A stretch of 64,000 bases of DNA from Gymnogyps californianus. Taxonomy: Eukaryota > Chordata > Aves > Accipitriformes > Cathartidae. The notes beneath the pieces were generated by a model, which saw only the letters and a program-made list of their open reading frames with translations, ran no database searches and had not been told where the DNA came from. The translations under genes were made by a program, and so were the position numbers. The first letter of the stretch is position 1. Every line of letters begins with the position of its first letter. The stretch lies in NCBI RefSeq assembly GCF_018139145.2, contig NC_059486.1, positions 2,542,001 through 2,606,000 on the forward strand. The letters run 5' to 3'. Below, in pieces: positions 38,855 to 50,128 of the stretch.

Positions 38855-39030
38855 TATAAAAAGAAAGGAAGGGGAGGAAGAAAGCACAGTTTGCCCGGTC
38901 ACTTTTTCAGGCCAGTCAGGAGAAGATGGCCTCATCGGATCATAAACTCACAGAATGGCTTGGGTTGGAAAGGACCTTTAAAGATCACCTAGTCCAAGCC
39001 CCTGCCATGGGCAGGGACATCTTTCACTAG
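38855..39030 (+). other. Second TATA box and short ATG ORF on + strand (unit 1)
   Basis: TATAAAAAG at 38,855-38,863 is followed at 38,926 by GAAGATGG, a good start context. The 34-codon ORF begins MASSDHKLTEW and runs into the inverted CR1, which supplies the stop at 39,028-39,030. It may be the 5' end of something the CR1 interrupted, or chance. Confidence 0.3.
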
Positions 39031-39135
39031 ACCGGGCTGCTCAAAGCCCCAGCCGACCTGGCCTTGAACACTTCCAGCGATGGGGCATCCCCAGCCTCTC
39101 CGCGCAACCTGCTCCAGGGTCTCACCACCCTCACG
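38941..39135 (-). mobile_element. Inverted CR1 3' end, unit 1
   Basis: Reads as reverse-complement CR1 3' terminus: CACAGAATGGCTTGGGTTGG, AAAGGACCTTTAAAGATCAC, CCATGGGCAGGGACATCTTT and CGCAACCTGCTCCAGGGTCT. Its right edge coincides with the start of the next unit's shared sequence. Confidence 0.9.
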
Positions 39136-39858
39136 ACCAGAGGCAGTTCCCTCGGCCTGCCTTCGTGTGCCCCGGCCCCTCACCGTCCCGAGGGCCCTGG
39201 GCCCGCACCCCACGCCCCAGTGTCCTTCCTGGGCTGGGGAGACCAGGAGGGGACAGAGGCGTCCAGACGCAGTTGCCAAAGTACCAAATAAGAGAGAGGA
39301 GAAAGCATTTTTACTTTCTTGTTACTTTCTTGGTTTATTGGCTTTTCAAGAGTTTTTGGTGTCCCAATCTTGAAAAGAACTAACGAAGCAGCTAGAAGGG
39401 GCCTGAATGCTGAAGGCCGGCGCTTCTTCCTGGCAGCCCTGCGGTCTTCTGCGTCTCCGGAGGAACGGCTGTCTCTCTGACGTCTCTTCTCGATCTCTGG
39501 CTGTTCTTCGTGCGCCGCCGCGGAGGGTCTGGCTCCATCTCCAACCTGCCGTCGGGCAGCCTTCTCGTCCTCAGGCCGAAGAAACCCCACCTCCAGGCCC
39601 CAGGGACCTCGGTGGCCCTCTGAGGGACTTCTCCCGGCACAGCAGCCCGGCGGAAGCCATGCTGTCTCGTCCCCTCTTCTTGGGGCTCAGAGCAGAGGAG
39701 ATGGCACCCCTTCGGAAGGGGTGAGGGTAGGGGAGAGGGTGGGGGCCGGGAAGGGAGGGCTCACAAGACCCCCGGCCATCAACAAACGAATTGTTGATGC
39801 CGGGGAGGTGGAAAATGTGAGCCTGCGGGCCGGCCAGGCGCGGAGGGCAGGCACCCAG

Positions 39859-40212
39859 CTAGTGCCAGGTGCGGCGGCCGGGCCGGCGGTAGGGCGCTGG
39901 CCGGGCGCTCCTACGGCACCGCGTCGATGGTGCTGTGGAGGGGAGCCCTGGCACGATGGAGTGGTGCCAGGGGAGCCATCCTGGAGGTGGATCCACCTCC
40001 ATCGGCTCCTCCTCATCTGGAGGTGGATCCACCTCCATGGGCTCCACACCACCAGCTACATAAGCGATGGCCATAGCCACCGCGTAGCTGATGGTGCCTC
40101 CCCTCCGACGCCGCCTCTTCCTCCGCGCCTCCCGCCGCCGCTTTTTGGGTTGCCCACGCAGAGGTGGGCAACCGCTCGCCTCGCTGCTGTGGGTCCTCTT
40201 TCTGCCCGCCAT
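39859..40212 (-). CDS. Hypothetical 117-residue basic protein, unit 2
   Basis: Protein identical to the unit 1 copy (Lys23, Arg26, Pro77). Promoter motifs at 40,269-40,356 and poly(A) signal at 39,334-39,339 (minus strand) are intact. Confidence 0.4.
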   Translation of the reverse strand: MAGRKRTHSSEASGCPPLRGQPKKRRREARRKRRRRRGGTISYAVAMAIAYVAGGVEPMEVDPPPDEEEPMEVDPPPGWLPWHHSIVPGLPSTAPSTRCRRSARPAPYRRPGRRTWH

Positions 40213-40268
40213 CGTGGAGGTCGAGGACCCGGACGCTCAGCGAATGAGGGCCAAGCGCTGGGGGCCCG

Positions 40269-40356
40269 CTATTTATAGGGTCCGGAACAGAAGGCTGTGA
40301 GGTAGCTCGTGACATCAGGAGGCCACTGTGACGGCTCTGCAAATAACCATATATGG
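40269..40356 (-). promoter_or_regulatory. Minus-strand promoter, unit 2
   Basis: TATA box at 40,269-40,278 and CArG box at 40,347-40,356, both unchanged. Confidence 0.6.
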
Positions 40357-41343
40357 CTCTTGTGGCAGCTGGGGGGCCTGTGGCCTTAAAGGTCCCCTAC
40401 TGTGGGAGGAAGGGCGGGGGGGGGGGGTGAGGGCCCCTTTCCTGGGGACCGCTCCCCCGTGTCCATTCCTACGGGAGGGACACTGCAGGGATCGGGGCTG
40501 AAAGGTGGGCAAAGTTTTTTCTGAGGAGGGCCAGAATTGTTTGGACTCTACCCACCCATCCTTTTCGGCGTTGTAATGGCTGAGGGATTGTTAACCATCT
40601 ATGTGAGCCAGATGGCGACTTGCCACCAACTTTGGTGGAATTTGGATCAGGCCCAATGTGAGTGAGTCCTTACAGAGCTCGGGGAGCCGAGGGGGAAACT
40701 TTGCAAGGCCTAACTGGTTCAGAGGAGCGAGGTGGCAGGCAAAGAGGAGGAGCGCTGTGAAGCTGCTGGTACCGTTGCGCTTCATCAGCAGAAGGATACG
40801 TTGCTGATTTCTCGGGGTGGATGGCAACAGAGTCTGGATGTGATTCACGTGTGGCTCCTGGGAAAACGAAGGGGAGCTTTACCAACTGTACGTGTGAAGC
40901 CACACATCCTCTTAAATCACAGCAGCTACCAATCCGTCCCCAAACCCAAGCGCTTTGTGCAGAGCACTGCTTACAGCCTCACTTCTCAGCCCCTCCCAGT
41001 CCTGGCCAGACAGGGAACACCAAGACCCTACTGCAATTTTGGCAGTCCTAGCAATGGGTCAGACCCACGCTGCTCCAGCCCTAGAACGCATCACCTCCAC
41101 CCCAGAGGTACAACTGCCCATCCCAGCGCCGTTTCTGGATGCCTCTTTCCACTAGAGGAAACTTCAGCTGGAGGAGATGGTCTTCCTGACCTTTGTATCC
41201 AAAAAGATGCGATCCAGCTACACTGGATCTTATTCATTGGAATCCGTGCCATCCCCTTCTCTCATTTACCGCTTATTGCAGGGAGCTTTGCTTGTGTGTG
41301 TGTCAGCATCAGGATGCTTTGAGTTCAAGGCTCCTGCCTGACG

Positions 41344-41851
41344 TTGGCTGAACTCTGCTGCCTCTCCAGATGGGGACTGGCCTGGCATTTTTCAGGCAGG
41401 AGCAAGGTAGTTCTGCTACTCCTATCAAAAAGCATCAGCATTCGCATCCTAGCAACGCCTAAGAGTCCTGCAGCAATGGTCTGGAACTTCACTCCCGAAC
41501 AACTGCAGGATCCTGATGAAGTGATAGAATGTTGGGGAAAAAAATGCCGTGGCTGCTCCAGAGAGACGGTACTTACTGCACTGGGCTGGGCCCCGGCTGG
41601 CATCTACCAAACACTGCTCAGTATCGTGCAGCACCCTCAAGGAGAAGAGAGGGAAAACAGACCAACAGACACTATGGCTAAAGCAGACACTGTATCAGTC
41701 GCCCCTATAACTAAAAAGAAACAATGGAAGCGGAAGTCAACTGGTTTAGTAAGGGATGAAGAAGCTTCCAATTCTCTCCTCCATCCCACGGGGGAGGAGT
41801 GAGCGAGCAGGCGTGTGGTGCTTAGCTGCCGGCTGGGGTTAAACCATGCCA
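41344..41851 (+). mobile_element. gag-like remnant and LTR tail, unit 2
   Basis: Same structure as unit 1; LTR tail ends CCATGCCA rather than CCATGACA. Confidence 0.6.
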
Positions 41852-42201
41852 TATAGGAAGCAGCTGAGGGAGGAGGAGAGTGGTTTGGTGTCTAAAAATC
41901 CTCGTTTTGCTTTCATCCTAAAGCTACTATATCCTTATATGCTTTAATCCTAAATGGAGGATCCTTTGATGAAGAGGATCCTTAGAGCCTTTTAATCCTA
42001 AAGCAAAAGGATCCTTTTAATCCTTTGGCATCTAAAAATCCTACTTTTGCTGTAATTGTCAACCTTTGCTCGATATGAAGGGCTGAGGGAGGAGAAGAGG
42101 GGTTTGGTTTTGGCATATAAAAAGAAAGGAAGGGGAGGAAGAAAGCACAGTTTGCCCGGTCACTTTTTCAGGCCAGTCAGGAGAAGATGGCCTCATCGGA
42201 T

Positions 42202-42396
42202 CATAAACTCACAGAATGGCTTGGGTTGGAAAGGACCTTTAAAGATCACCTAGTCCAAGCCCCTGCCATGGGCAGGGACATCTTTCACTAGACCGGGCTG
42301 CTCAAAGCCCCAGCCGACCTGGCCTTGAACACTTCCAGCGATGGGGCATCCCCAGCCTCTCCGCGCAACCTGCTCCAGGGTCTCACCACCCTCACG
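42202..42396 (-). mobile_element. Inverted CR1 3' end, unit 2
   Basis: Same insertion as in unit 1, so the CR1 predates amplification. Confidence 0.9.
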
Positions 42397-43119
42397 ACCA
42401 GAGGCAGTTCCCTCGGCCTGCCTTCGTGTGCCCCGGCCCCTCACCGTCCCGAGGGCCCTGGGCCCGCACCCCACGCCCCAGTGTCCTTCCTGGGCTGGGG
42501 AGACCAGGAGGGGACAGAGGCGTCCAGACGCAGTTGCCAAAGTACCAAATAAGAGAGAGGAGAAAGCATTTTTACTTTCTTGTTACTTTCTTGGTTTATT
42601 GGCTTTTCAAGAGTTTTTGGTTGCCCAATCTTGAAAAGAACTAACGAAGCAGCTAGAAGGGGCCTGAATGCTGAAGGCCGGCGCTTCTTCCTGGCAGCCC
42701 TGCGGTCTTCTGCGTCTCCGGAGGAACGGCTGTCTCTCTGACGTCTCTTCTCGATCTCTGGCTGTTCTTCGTGCGCCGCCGCGGAGGGTCTGGCTCCATC
42801 TCCAACCTGCCGTCGGGCAGCCTTCTCGTCCTCAGGCCGAAGAAACCCCACCTCCAGGCCCCAGGGACCTCGGTGGCCCTCTGAGGGACTTCTCCCGGCA
42901 CAGCAGCCCGGCGGAAGCCATGCTGTCTCGTCCCCTCTTCTTGGGGCTCAGAGCAGAGGAGATGGCACCCCTTCGGAAGGGGTGAGGGTAGGGGAGAGGG
43001 TGGGGGCCGGGAAGGGAGGGCTCACAAGACCCCCGGCCATCAACAAACGAATTGTTGATGCCGGGGAGGTGGAAAATGTGAGCCTGCGGGCCGGCCAGGC
43101 GCGGAGGGCAGGCACCCAG

Positions 43120-43473
43120 CTAGTGCCAGGTGCGGCGGCCGGGCCGGCGGTAGGGCGCTGGCCGGGCGCTCCTACGGCACCGCGTCGATGGTGCCGTGGA
43201 GGGGAGCCCTGGCACGATGGAGTGGTGCCAGGGGAGCCATCCTGGAGGTGGATCCACCTCCATCGGCTCCTCCTCATCTGGAGGTGGATCCACCTCCATG
43301 GGCTCCACACCACCAGCTACATAAGCGATGGCCATAGCCACCGCGTAGCTGATGGTGCCTCCCCTCCGCCGCCGCCTCTTCCTCCGCGCCTCCCGCAGTC
43401 GCTTTTCTGGTTGCCCACGCAGAGGTGGGCAACCGCTCGCCTCGCTGCTGTGGGTCCTCTTTCTGCCCGCCAT
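43120..43473 (-). CDS. Hypothetical 117-residue basic protein, unit 3
   Basis: Differs from unit 1 by Lys23Glu and Arg26Leu within the basic block; other changes are synonymous. Poly(A) signal at 42,595-42,600. Confidence 0.4.
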   Translation of the reverse strand: MAGRKRTHSSEASGCPPLRGQPEKRLREARRKRRRRRGGTISYAVAMAIAYVAGGVEPMEVDPPPDEEEPMEVDPPPGWLPWHHSIVPGLPSTAPSTRCRRSARPAPYRRPGRRTWH

Positions 43474-43529
43474 CGTGGAGGTCGAGGACCCGGACGCTCA
43501 GCGAATGAGGGCCAAGCGCTGGGGGCCCG

Positions 43530-43617
43530 CTATTTATAGGGTCCGGAACAGAAGGCTGTGAGGTAGCTCGTGACATCAGGAGGCCACTGTGACGGCTCTG
43601 CAAATAACCATATATGG
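43530..43617 (-). promoter_or_regulatory. Minus-strand promoter, unit 3
   Basis: TATA box at 43,530-43,539 and CArG box at 43,608-43,617, both unchanged. Confidence 0.6.
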
Positions 43618-44593
43618 CTCTTGTGGCAGCTGGGGGGCCTGTGGCCTTAAAGGTCCCCTACTGTGGGAGGAAGGGCGGGGGGGGGGGGTGAGGGCCCCTT
43701 TCCTGGGGACCGCTCCCCCGTGTCCATTCCTACGGGAGGGACACTGCAGGGATCGGGGCTGAAAGGTGGGCAAAGTTTTTTCTGAGGAGGGCCAGAATTG
43801 TTTGGACTCTACCCACCCATCCTTTTCGCCGTTGTAATGGCTGAGGGATTGTTAACCATCTATGGCGACTTGCCACCAACTTTGGTGGAATTTGGATCAG
43901 GCCCAATGTGAGTGAGTCCTTACAGAGCTCGGGGAGACGAGGGGGAAACTTTGCAAGGTCTAACTGGTTCAGAGGAGCGAGGTGGCAGGCAAAGAGGATG
44001 AGCGCTGTGAAGCTGCTGGTACCGTTGCGCTTCATCAGCAGAAGGATACGTTGCTGATTTCTCGGGGTGGATGGCAACAGAGTCTGGATGTGATTCACGT
44101 GTGGCTCCTGGGAAAACGAAGGGGAGCTTTACCAACTGTACCTGTGAAGCCACACATCCTCTTAAATCACAGCAGCTACCAATCCGTCCCCAAACCCAAG
44201 CGCTTTGTGCAGAGCACTGCTTACAGCCTCACTTCTCAGCCCCTCCCAGTCCTGGCCAGACAGGGAACACCAAGACCCTACTGCAATTTTGGCAGTCCTA
44301 GCAATGGGTCAGACCCACGCTGCTCCAGCCCTAGAACGCATCACCTCCACCCCAGAGGTACAACTGCCCATCCCAGCGCCGTTTCTGGATGCCTCTTTCC
44401 ACTAGAGGAAACTTCAGCTGGAGGAGATGGTCTTCCTGACCTTTGTATCCAAAAAGATGCGATCCAGCTACACTGGATCTTATTCATTGGAATCCGTGCC
44501 ATCCCCTTCTCTCATTTACCGCTTATTGCAGGGAGCTTTGCTTGTGTGTGTGTCAGCATCAGGATGCTTTGAGTTCAAGGCTCCTGCCTGACG

Positions 44594-45101
44594 TTGGCTG
44601 AACTCTGCTGCCTCTCCAGATGGGGACTGGCCTGGCATTTTTCAGGCAGGAGCAAGGTAGTTCTGCTACTCCTATCAAAAAGCATCAGCATTCGCATCCT
44701 AGCAACGCCTAAGAGTCCTGCAGCAATGGTCTGGAACTTCACTCCCGAACAACTGCAGGATCCTGATGAAGTGATAGAATGTTGGGGAAAAAAATGCCGT
44801 GGCTGCTCCAGAGAGACGGTACTTACTGCACTGGGCTGGGCCCCGGCTGGCATCTACCAAACACTGCTCAGTATCGTGCAGCACCCTCAAGGAGAAGAGA
44901 GGGAAAACAGACCAACAGACACTATGGCTAAAGCAGACACTGTATCAGTCGCCCCTATAACTAAAAAGAAACAATGGAAGCGGAAGTCAACTGGTTTAGT
45001 AAGGGATGAAGAAGCTTCCAATTCTCTCCTCCATCCCACGGGGGAGGAGTGAGCGAGCAGGCGTGTGGTGCTTAGCTGCCGGCTGGGGTTAAACCATGCC
45101 A
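44594..45101 (+). mobile_element. gag-like remnant and LTR tail, unit 3
   Basis: Reading frame unchanged; CCATGCCA variant at the LTR end. Confidence 0.6.
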
Positions 45102-45451
45102 TATAGGAAGCAGCTGAGGGAGGAGGAGAGTGGTTTGGTGTCTAAAAATCCTCGTTTTGCTTTCATCCTAAAGCTACTATATCCTTATATGCTTTAATCC
45201 TAAATGGAGGATCCTTTGATGAAGAGGATCCTTAGAGCCTTTTAATCCTAAAGCAAAAGGATCCTTTTAATCCTTTGGCATCTAAAAATCCTACTTTTGC
45301 TGTAATTCTCAACCTTTGCTCGATATGAAGGGCTGAGGGAGGAGAAGAGGGGCTTGGTTTTGGCATATAAAAAGAAAGGAAGGGGAGGAAGAAAGCACAG
45401 TTTGCCCGGTCACTTTTTCAGGCCAGTCAGGAGAAGATGGCCTCATCGGAT

Positions 45452-45646
45452 CATAAACTCACAGAATGGCTTGGGTTGGAAAGGACCTTTAAAGATCACC
45501 TAGTCCAAGCCCCTGCCATGGGCAGGGACATCTTTCACTAGACCGGGCTGCTCAAAGCCCCAGCCGACCTGGCCTTGAACACTTCCAGCGATGGGGCATC
45601 CCCAGCCTCTCCGCGCAACCTGCTCCAGGGTCTCACCACCCTCACG
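45452..45646 (-). mobile_element. Inverted CR1 3' end, unit 3
   Basis: Same insertion site and near-identical sequence. Confidence 0.9.
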
Positions 45647-46369
45647 ACCAGAGGCAGTTCCCTCGGCCTGCCTTCGTGTGCCCCGGCCCCTCACCGTCCC
45701 GAGGGCCCTGGGCCCGCACCCCACGCCCCAGTGTCCTTCCTGGGCTGGGGAGACCAGGAGGGGACAGAGGCGTCCAGACGCAGTTGCCAAAGTACCAAAT
45801 AAGAGAGAGGAGAAAGCATTTTTACTTTCTTGTTACTTTCTTGGTTTATTGGCTTTTCAAGAGTTTTTGGTTGCCCAATCTTGAAAAGAACTAACGAAGC
45901 AGCTAGAAGGGGCCTGAATGCTGAAGGCCGGCGCTTCTTCCTGGCAGCCCTGCGGTCTTCTGCGTCTCCGGAGGAACGGCTGTCTCTCTGACGTCTCTTC
46001 TCGATCTCTGGCTGTTCTTCGTGCGCCGCCGCGGAGGGTCTGGCTCCATCTCCAACCTGCCGTCGGGCAGCCTTCTCGTCCTCAGGCCGAAGAAACCCCA
46101 CCTCCAGGCCCCAGGGACCTCGGTGGCCCTCTGAGGGACTTCTCCCGGCACAGCAGCCCGGCGGAAGCCATGCTGTCTCGTCCCCTCTTCTTGGGGCTCA
46201 GAGCAGAGGAGATGGCACCCCTTCGGAAGGGGTGAGGGTAGGGGAGAGGGTGGGGGCCGGGAAGGGAGGGCTCACAAGACCCCCGGCCATCAACAAACGA
46301 ATTGTTGATGCCGGGGAGGTGGAAAATGTGAGCCTGCGGGCCGGCCAGGCGCGGAGGGCAGGCACCCAG

Positions 46370-46723
46370 CTAGTGCCAGGTGCGGCGGCCGGGCCGGCGG
46401 TAGGGCGCTGGCCGGGCGCTCCTACGGCACCGCGTCGATGGTGCCGTGGAGGGGAGCCCTGGCACGATGGAGTGGTGCCAGGGGAGCCATCCTGGAGGTG
46501 GATCCACCTCCATCGGCTCCTCCTCATCTGGAGGTGGATCCACCTCCATGGGCTCCACACCACCAGCTACATAAGCGATGGCCATAGCCACCGCGTAGCT
46601 GATGGTGCCTCCCCTCCGCCGCCGCCTCTTCCTCCGCGCCTCCCGCAATCGCTTTTCTGGTTGCCCACGCAGAGGTGGGCAACCGCTCGCCTCGCTGCTG
46701 TGGGTCCTCTTTCTGCCCGCCAT
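46370..46723 (-). CDS. Hypothetical 117-residue basic protein, unit 4
   Basis: Same protein as unit 3 (Glu23, Leu26), with a further synonymous change of the Leu26 codon. Poly(A) signal at 45,845-45,850. Confidence 0.4.
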   Translation of the reverse strand: MAGRKRTHSSEASGCPPLRGQPEKRLREARRKRRRRRGGTISYAVAMAIAYVAGGVEPMEVDPPPDEEEPMEVDPPPGWLPWHHSIVPGLPSTAPSTRCRRSARPAPYRRPGRRTWH

Positions 46724-46779
46724 CGTGGAGGTCGAGGACCCGGACGCTCAGCGAATGAGGGCCAAGCGCTGGGGGCCCG

Positions 46780-46867
46780 CTATTTATAGGGTCCGGAACA
46801 GAAGGCTGTGAGGTAGCTCGTGACATCAGGAGGCCACTGTGACGGCTCTGCAAATAACCATATATGG
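46780..46867 (-). promoter_or_regulatory. Minus-strand promoter, unit 4
   Basis: TATA box at 46,780-46,789 and CArG box at 46,858-46,867, both unchanged. Confidence 0.6.
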
Positions 46868-47854
46868 CTCTTGTGGCAGCTGGGGGGCCTGTGGCCTTAA
46901 AGGTCCCCTACTGTGGGAGGAAGGGTGGGGGGGGGGGCTGAGGGCCCCTTTCCTGGGGACCGCTCCCCCGTGTCCATTCCTACGGGAGGGACACTGCAGG
47001 GATCGGGGCTGAAAGGTGGGCAAAGTTTTTTCTGAGGAGGGCCAGAATTGTTTGGACTCTACCCACCCATCCTTTTCGGCGTTGTAATGGCTGAGGGATT
47101 GTTAACCATCTATGTGAGCCAGATGGCGACTTGCCACCAACTTTGGTGGAATTTGGATCAGGCCCAATGTGAGTGAGTCCTTACAGAGCTCGGGGAGCCG
47201 AGGGGGAAACTTTGCAAGGCCTAACTGGTTCAGAGGAGCGAGGTGGCAGGCAAAGAGGAGGAGCGCTGTGAAGCTGCTGGTACCGTTGCGCTTCATCAGC
47301 AGAAGGATACGTTGCTGATTTCTCGGGGTGGATGGCAACAGAGTCTGGATGTGATTCACGTGTGGCTCCTGGGAAAACGAAGGGGAGCTTTACCAACTGT
47401 ACGTGTGAAGCCACACATCCTCTTAAATCACAGCAGCTACCAATCCGTCCCCAAACCCAAGCGCTTTGTGCAGAGCACTGCTTACAGCCTCACTTCTCAG
47501 CCCCTCCCAGTCCTGGCCAGACAGGGAACACCAAGACCCTACTGCAATTTTGGCAGTCCTAGCAATGGGTCAGACCCACGCTGCTCCAGCCCTAGAACGC
47601 ATCACCTCCACCCCAGAGGTACAACTGCCCATCCCAGCGCCGTTTCTGGATGCCTCTTTCCACTAGAGGAAACTTCAGCTGGAGGAGATGGTCTTCCTGA
47701 CCTTTGTATCCAAAAAGATGCGATCCAGCTACACTGGATCTTATTCATTGGAATCCGTGCCATCCCCTTCTCTCATTTACCGCTTATTGCAGGGAGCTTT
47801 GCTTGTGTGTGTGTCAGCATCAGGATGCTTTGAGTTCAAGGCTCCTGCCTGACG

Positions 47855-48362
47855 TTGGCTGAACTCTGCTGCCTCTCCAGATGGGGACTGGCCTGGCATT
47901 TTTCAGGCAGGAGCAAGGTAGTTCTGCTACTCCTATCAAAAAGCATCAGCATTCGCATCCTAGCAACGCCTAAGAGTCCTGCAGCAATGGTCTGGAACTT
48001 CACTCCCGAACAACTGCAGGATCCTGATGAAGTGATAGAATGTTGGGGAAAAAAATGCCGTGGCTGCTCCAGAGAGACGGTACTTACTGCACTGGGCTGG
48101 GCCCCGGCTGGCATCTACCAAACACTGCTCAGTATCGTGCAGCACCCTCAAGGAGAAGAGAGGGAAAACAGACCAACAGACACTATGGCTAAAGCAGACA
48201 CTGTATCAGTCGCCCCTATAACTAAAAAGAAACAATGGAAGCGGAAGTCAACTGGTTTAGTAAGGGATGAAGAAGCTTCCAATTCTCTCCTCCATCCCAC
48301 GGGGGAGGAGTGAGCGAGCAGGCGTGTGGTGCTTAGCTGCCGGCTGGGGTTAAACCATGCCA
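47855..48362 (+). mobile_element. gag-like remnant and LTR tail, unit 4
   Basis: Reading frame unchanged; CCATGCCA variant. Confidence 0.6.
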
Positions 48363-48712
48363 TATAGGAAGCAGCTGAGGGAGGAGGAGAGTGGTTTGGT
48401 GTCTAAAAATCCTCGTTTTGCTTTCATCCTAAAGCTACTATATCCTTATATGCTTTAATCCTAAATGGAGGATCCTTTGATGAAGAGGATCCTTAGAGCC
48501 TTTTAATCCTAAAGCAAAAGGATCCTTTTAATCCTTTGGCATCTAAAAATCCTACTTTTGCTGTAATTCTCAACCTTTGCTCGATATGAAGGGCTGAGGG
48601 AGGAGAAGAGGGGCTTGGTTTTGGCATATAAAAAGAAAGGAAGGGGAGGAAGAAAGCACAGTTTGCCCGGTCACTTTTTCAGGCCAGTCAGGAGAAGATG
48701 GCCTCATCGGAT

Positions 48713-48907
48713 CATAAACTCACAGAATGGCTTGGGTTGGAAAGGACCTTTAAAGATCACCTAGTCCAAGCCCCTGCCATGGGCAGGGACATCTTTCACT
48801 AGACCGGGCTGCTCAAAGCCCCAGCCGACCTGGCCTTGAACACTTCCAGCGATGGGGCATCCCCAGCCTCTCCGCGCAACCTGCTCCAGGGTCTCACCAC
48901 CCTCACG
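48713..48907 (-). mobile_element. Inverted CR1 3' end, unit 4
   Basis: Same insertion site and near-identical sequence. Confidence 0.9.
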
Positions 48908-49630
48908 ACCAGAGGCAGTTCCCTCGGCCTGCCTTCGTGTGCCCCGGCCCCTCACCGTCCCGAGGGCCCTGGGCCCGCACCCCACGCCCCAGTGTCCTTC
49001 CTGGGCTGGGGAGACCAGGAGGGGACAGAGGCGTCCAGACGCAGTTGCCAAAGTACCAAATAAGAGAGAGGAGAAAGCATTTTTACTTTCTTGTTACTTT
49101 CTTGGTTTATTGGCTTTTCAAGAGTTTTTGGTTGCCCAATCTTGAAAAGAACTAACGAAGCAGCTAGAAGGGGCCTGAATGCTGAAGGCCGGCGCTTCTT
49201 CCTGGCAGCCCTGCGGTCTTCTGCGTCTCCGGAGGAACGGCTGTCTCTCTGACGTCTCTTCTCGATCTCTGGCTGTTCTTCGTGCGCCGCCGCGGAGGGT
49301 CTGGCTCCATCTCCAACCTGCCGTCGGGCAGCCTTCTCGTCCTCAGGCCGAAGAAACCCCACCTCCAGGCCCCAGGGACCTCGGTGGCCCTCTGAGGGAC
49401 TTCTCCCGGCACAGCAGCCCGGCGGAAGCCATGCTGTCTCGTCCCCTCTTCTTGGGGCTCAGAGCAGAGGAGATGGCACCCCTTCGGAAGGGGTGAGGGT
49501 AGGGGAGAGGGTGGGGGCCGGGAAGGGAGGGCTCACAAGACCCCCGGCCATCAACAAACGAATTGTTGATGCCGGGGAGGTGGAAAATGTGAGCCTGCGG
49601 GCCGGCCAGGCGCGGAGGGCAGGCACCCAG

Positions 49631-49984
49631 CTAGTGCCAGGTGCGGCGGCCGGGCCGGCGGTAGGGCGCTGGCCGGGCGCTCCTACGGCACCGCGTCGAT
49701 GGTGCCGTGGAGGGGAGCCCTGGCACGATGGAGTGGTGCCAGGGGAGCCATCCTGGAGGTGGATCCACCTCCATCGGCTCCTCCTCATCTGGAGGTGGAT
49801 CCACCTCCATGGGCTCCACACCACCAGCTACATAAGCGATGGCCATAGCCACCGCGTAGCTGATGGTGCCTCCCCTCCGCCGCCGCCTCTTCCTCCGCGC
49901 CTCCCGCAATCGCTTTTCTGGTTGCCCACGCAGAGGTGGGCAACCGCTCGCCTCGCTGCTGTGGGTCCTCTTTCTGCCCGCCAT
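49631..49984 (-). CDS. Hypothetical 117-residue basic protein, unit 5
   Basis: Protein identical to the unit 4 copy. Poly(A) signal at 49,106-49,111. Confidence 0.4.
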   Translation of the reverse strand: MAGRKRTHSSEASGCPPLRGQPEKRLREARRKRRRRRGGTISYAVAMAIAYVAGGVEPMEVDPPPDEEEPMEVDPPPGWLPWHHSIVPGLPSTAPSTRCRRSARPAPYRRPGRRTWH

Positions 49985-50040
49985 CGTGGAGGTCGAGGAC
50001 CCGGACGCTCAGCGAATGAGGGCCAAGCGCTGGGGGCCCG

Positions 50041-50128
50041 CTATTTATAGGGTCCGGAACAGAAGGCTGTGAGGTAGCTCGTGACATCAGGAGGCCACTG
50101 TGACGGCTCTGCAAATAACCATATATGG
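50041..50128 (-). promoter_or_regulatory. Minus-strand promoter, unit 5
   Basis: TATA box at 50,041-50,050 and CArG box at 50,119-50,128, both unchanged. Confidence 0.6.

Larger units (their letters stand above)
35881..39140. repeat. Macrosatellite unit 1 (3,260 bp)
   Basis: First unit of a head-to-tail array, with its start set at AGGCAGTTCCCTCGGCCTGC, the first sequence shared by all units. Layout in this unit: minus-strand gene-like block 36,055-37,096; poly-G tract near 37,146-37,166; unassigned segment 37,170-38,080; gag-like plus LTR tail 38,083-38,590; AT-rich GGATCC segment 38,630-38,800; + strand TATA and ATG at 38,855 and 38,926; inverted CR1 38,941-39,135. This unit lacks a CR1 before its start because it abuts the LTR. 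Confidence 0.97.
39141..42401. repeat. Macrosatellite unit 2 (3,261 bp)
   Basis: Near-identical to unit 1. Shares with unit 1 the alleles in the minus-strand ORF, but differs at 40,687 (C not A), 40,749 (G not T) and 40,892 (G not C). Private change at 39,361-39,362 (GTCCC instead of TGCCC). Confidence 0.97.
42402..45651. repeat. Macrosatellite unit 3 (3,250 bp, 11-bp deletion)
   Basis: Shorter because GTGAGCCAGAT is missing at about 43,864. Left part carries the second ORF allele (Glu23, Leu26); right part carries the unit 1 alleles, so this unit is a recombinant between the two types. Confidence 0.97.
45652..48912. repeat. Macrosatellite unit 4 (3,261 bp)
   Basis: Second ORF allele, GGGTGGG form of the poly-G tract followed by CTGAGG, and the G allele at 47,403 (TACGTG). 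Confidence 0.97.

Noticed and set aside
35289..39140. Full-length provirus bounded by two LTRs
   Set aside because: No pol or env text and no full second LTR; only a gag-like piece and an LTR tail exist in each unit.
38989..39279. 96-codon minus-strand frame spanning the inverted CR1
   Set aside because: Composed of CR1 3' sequence joined to unit DNA; not a gene.
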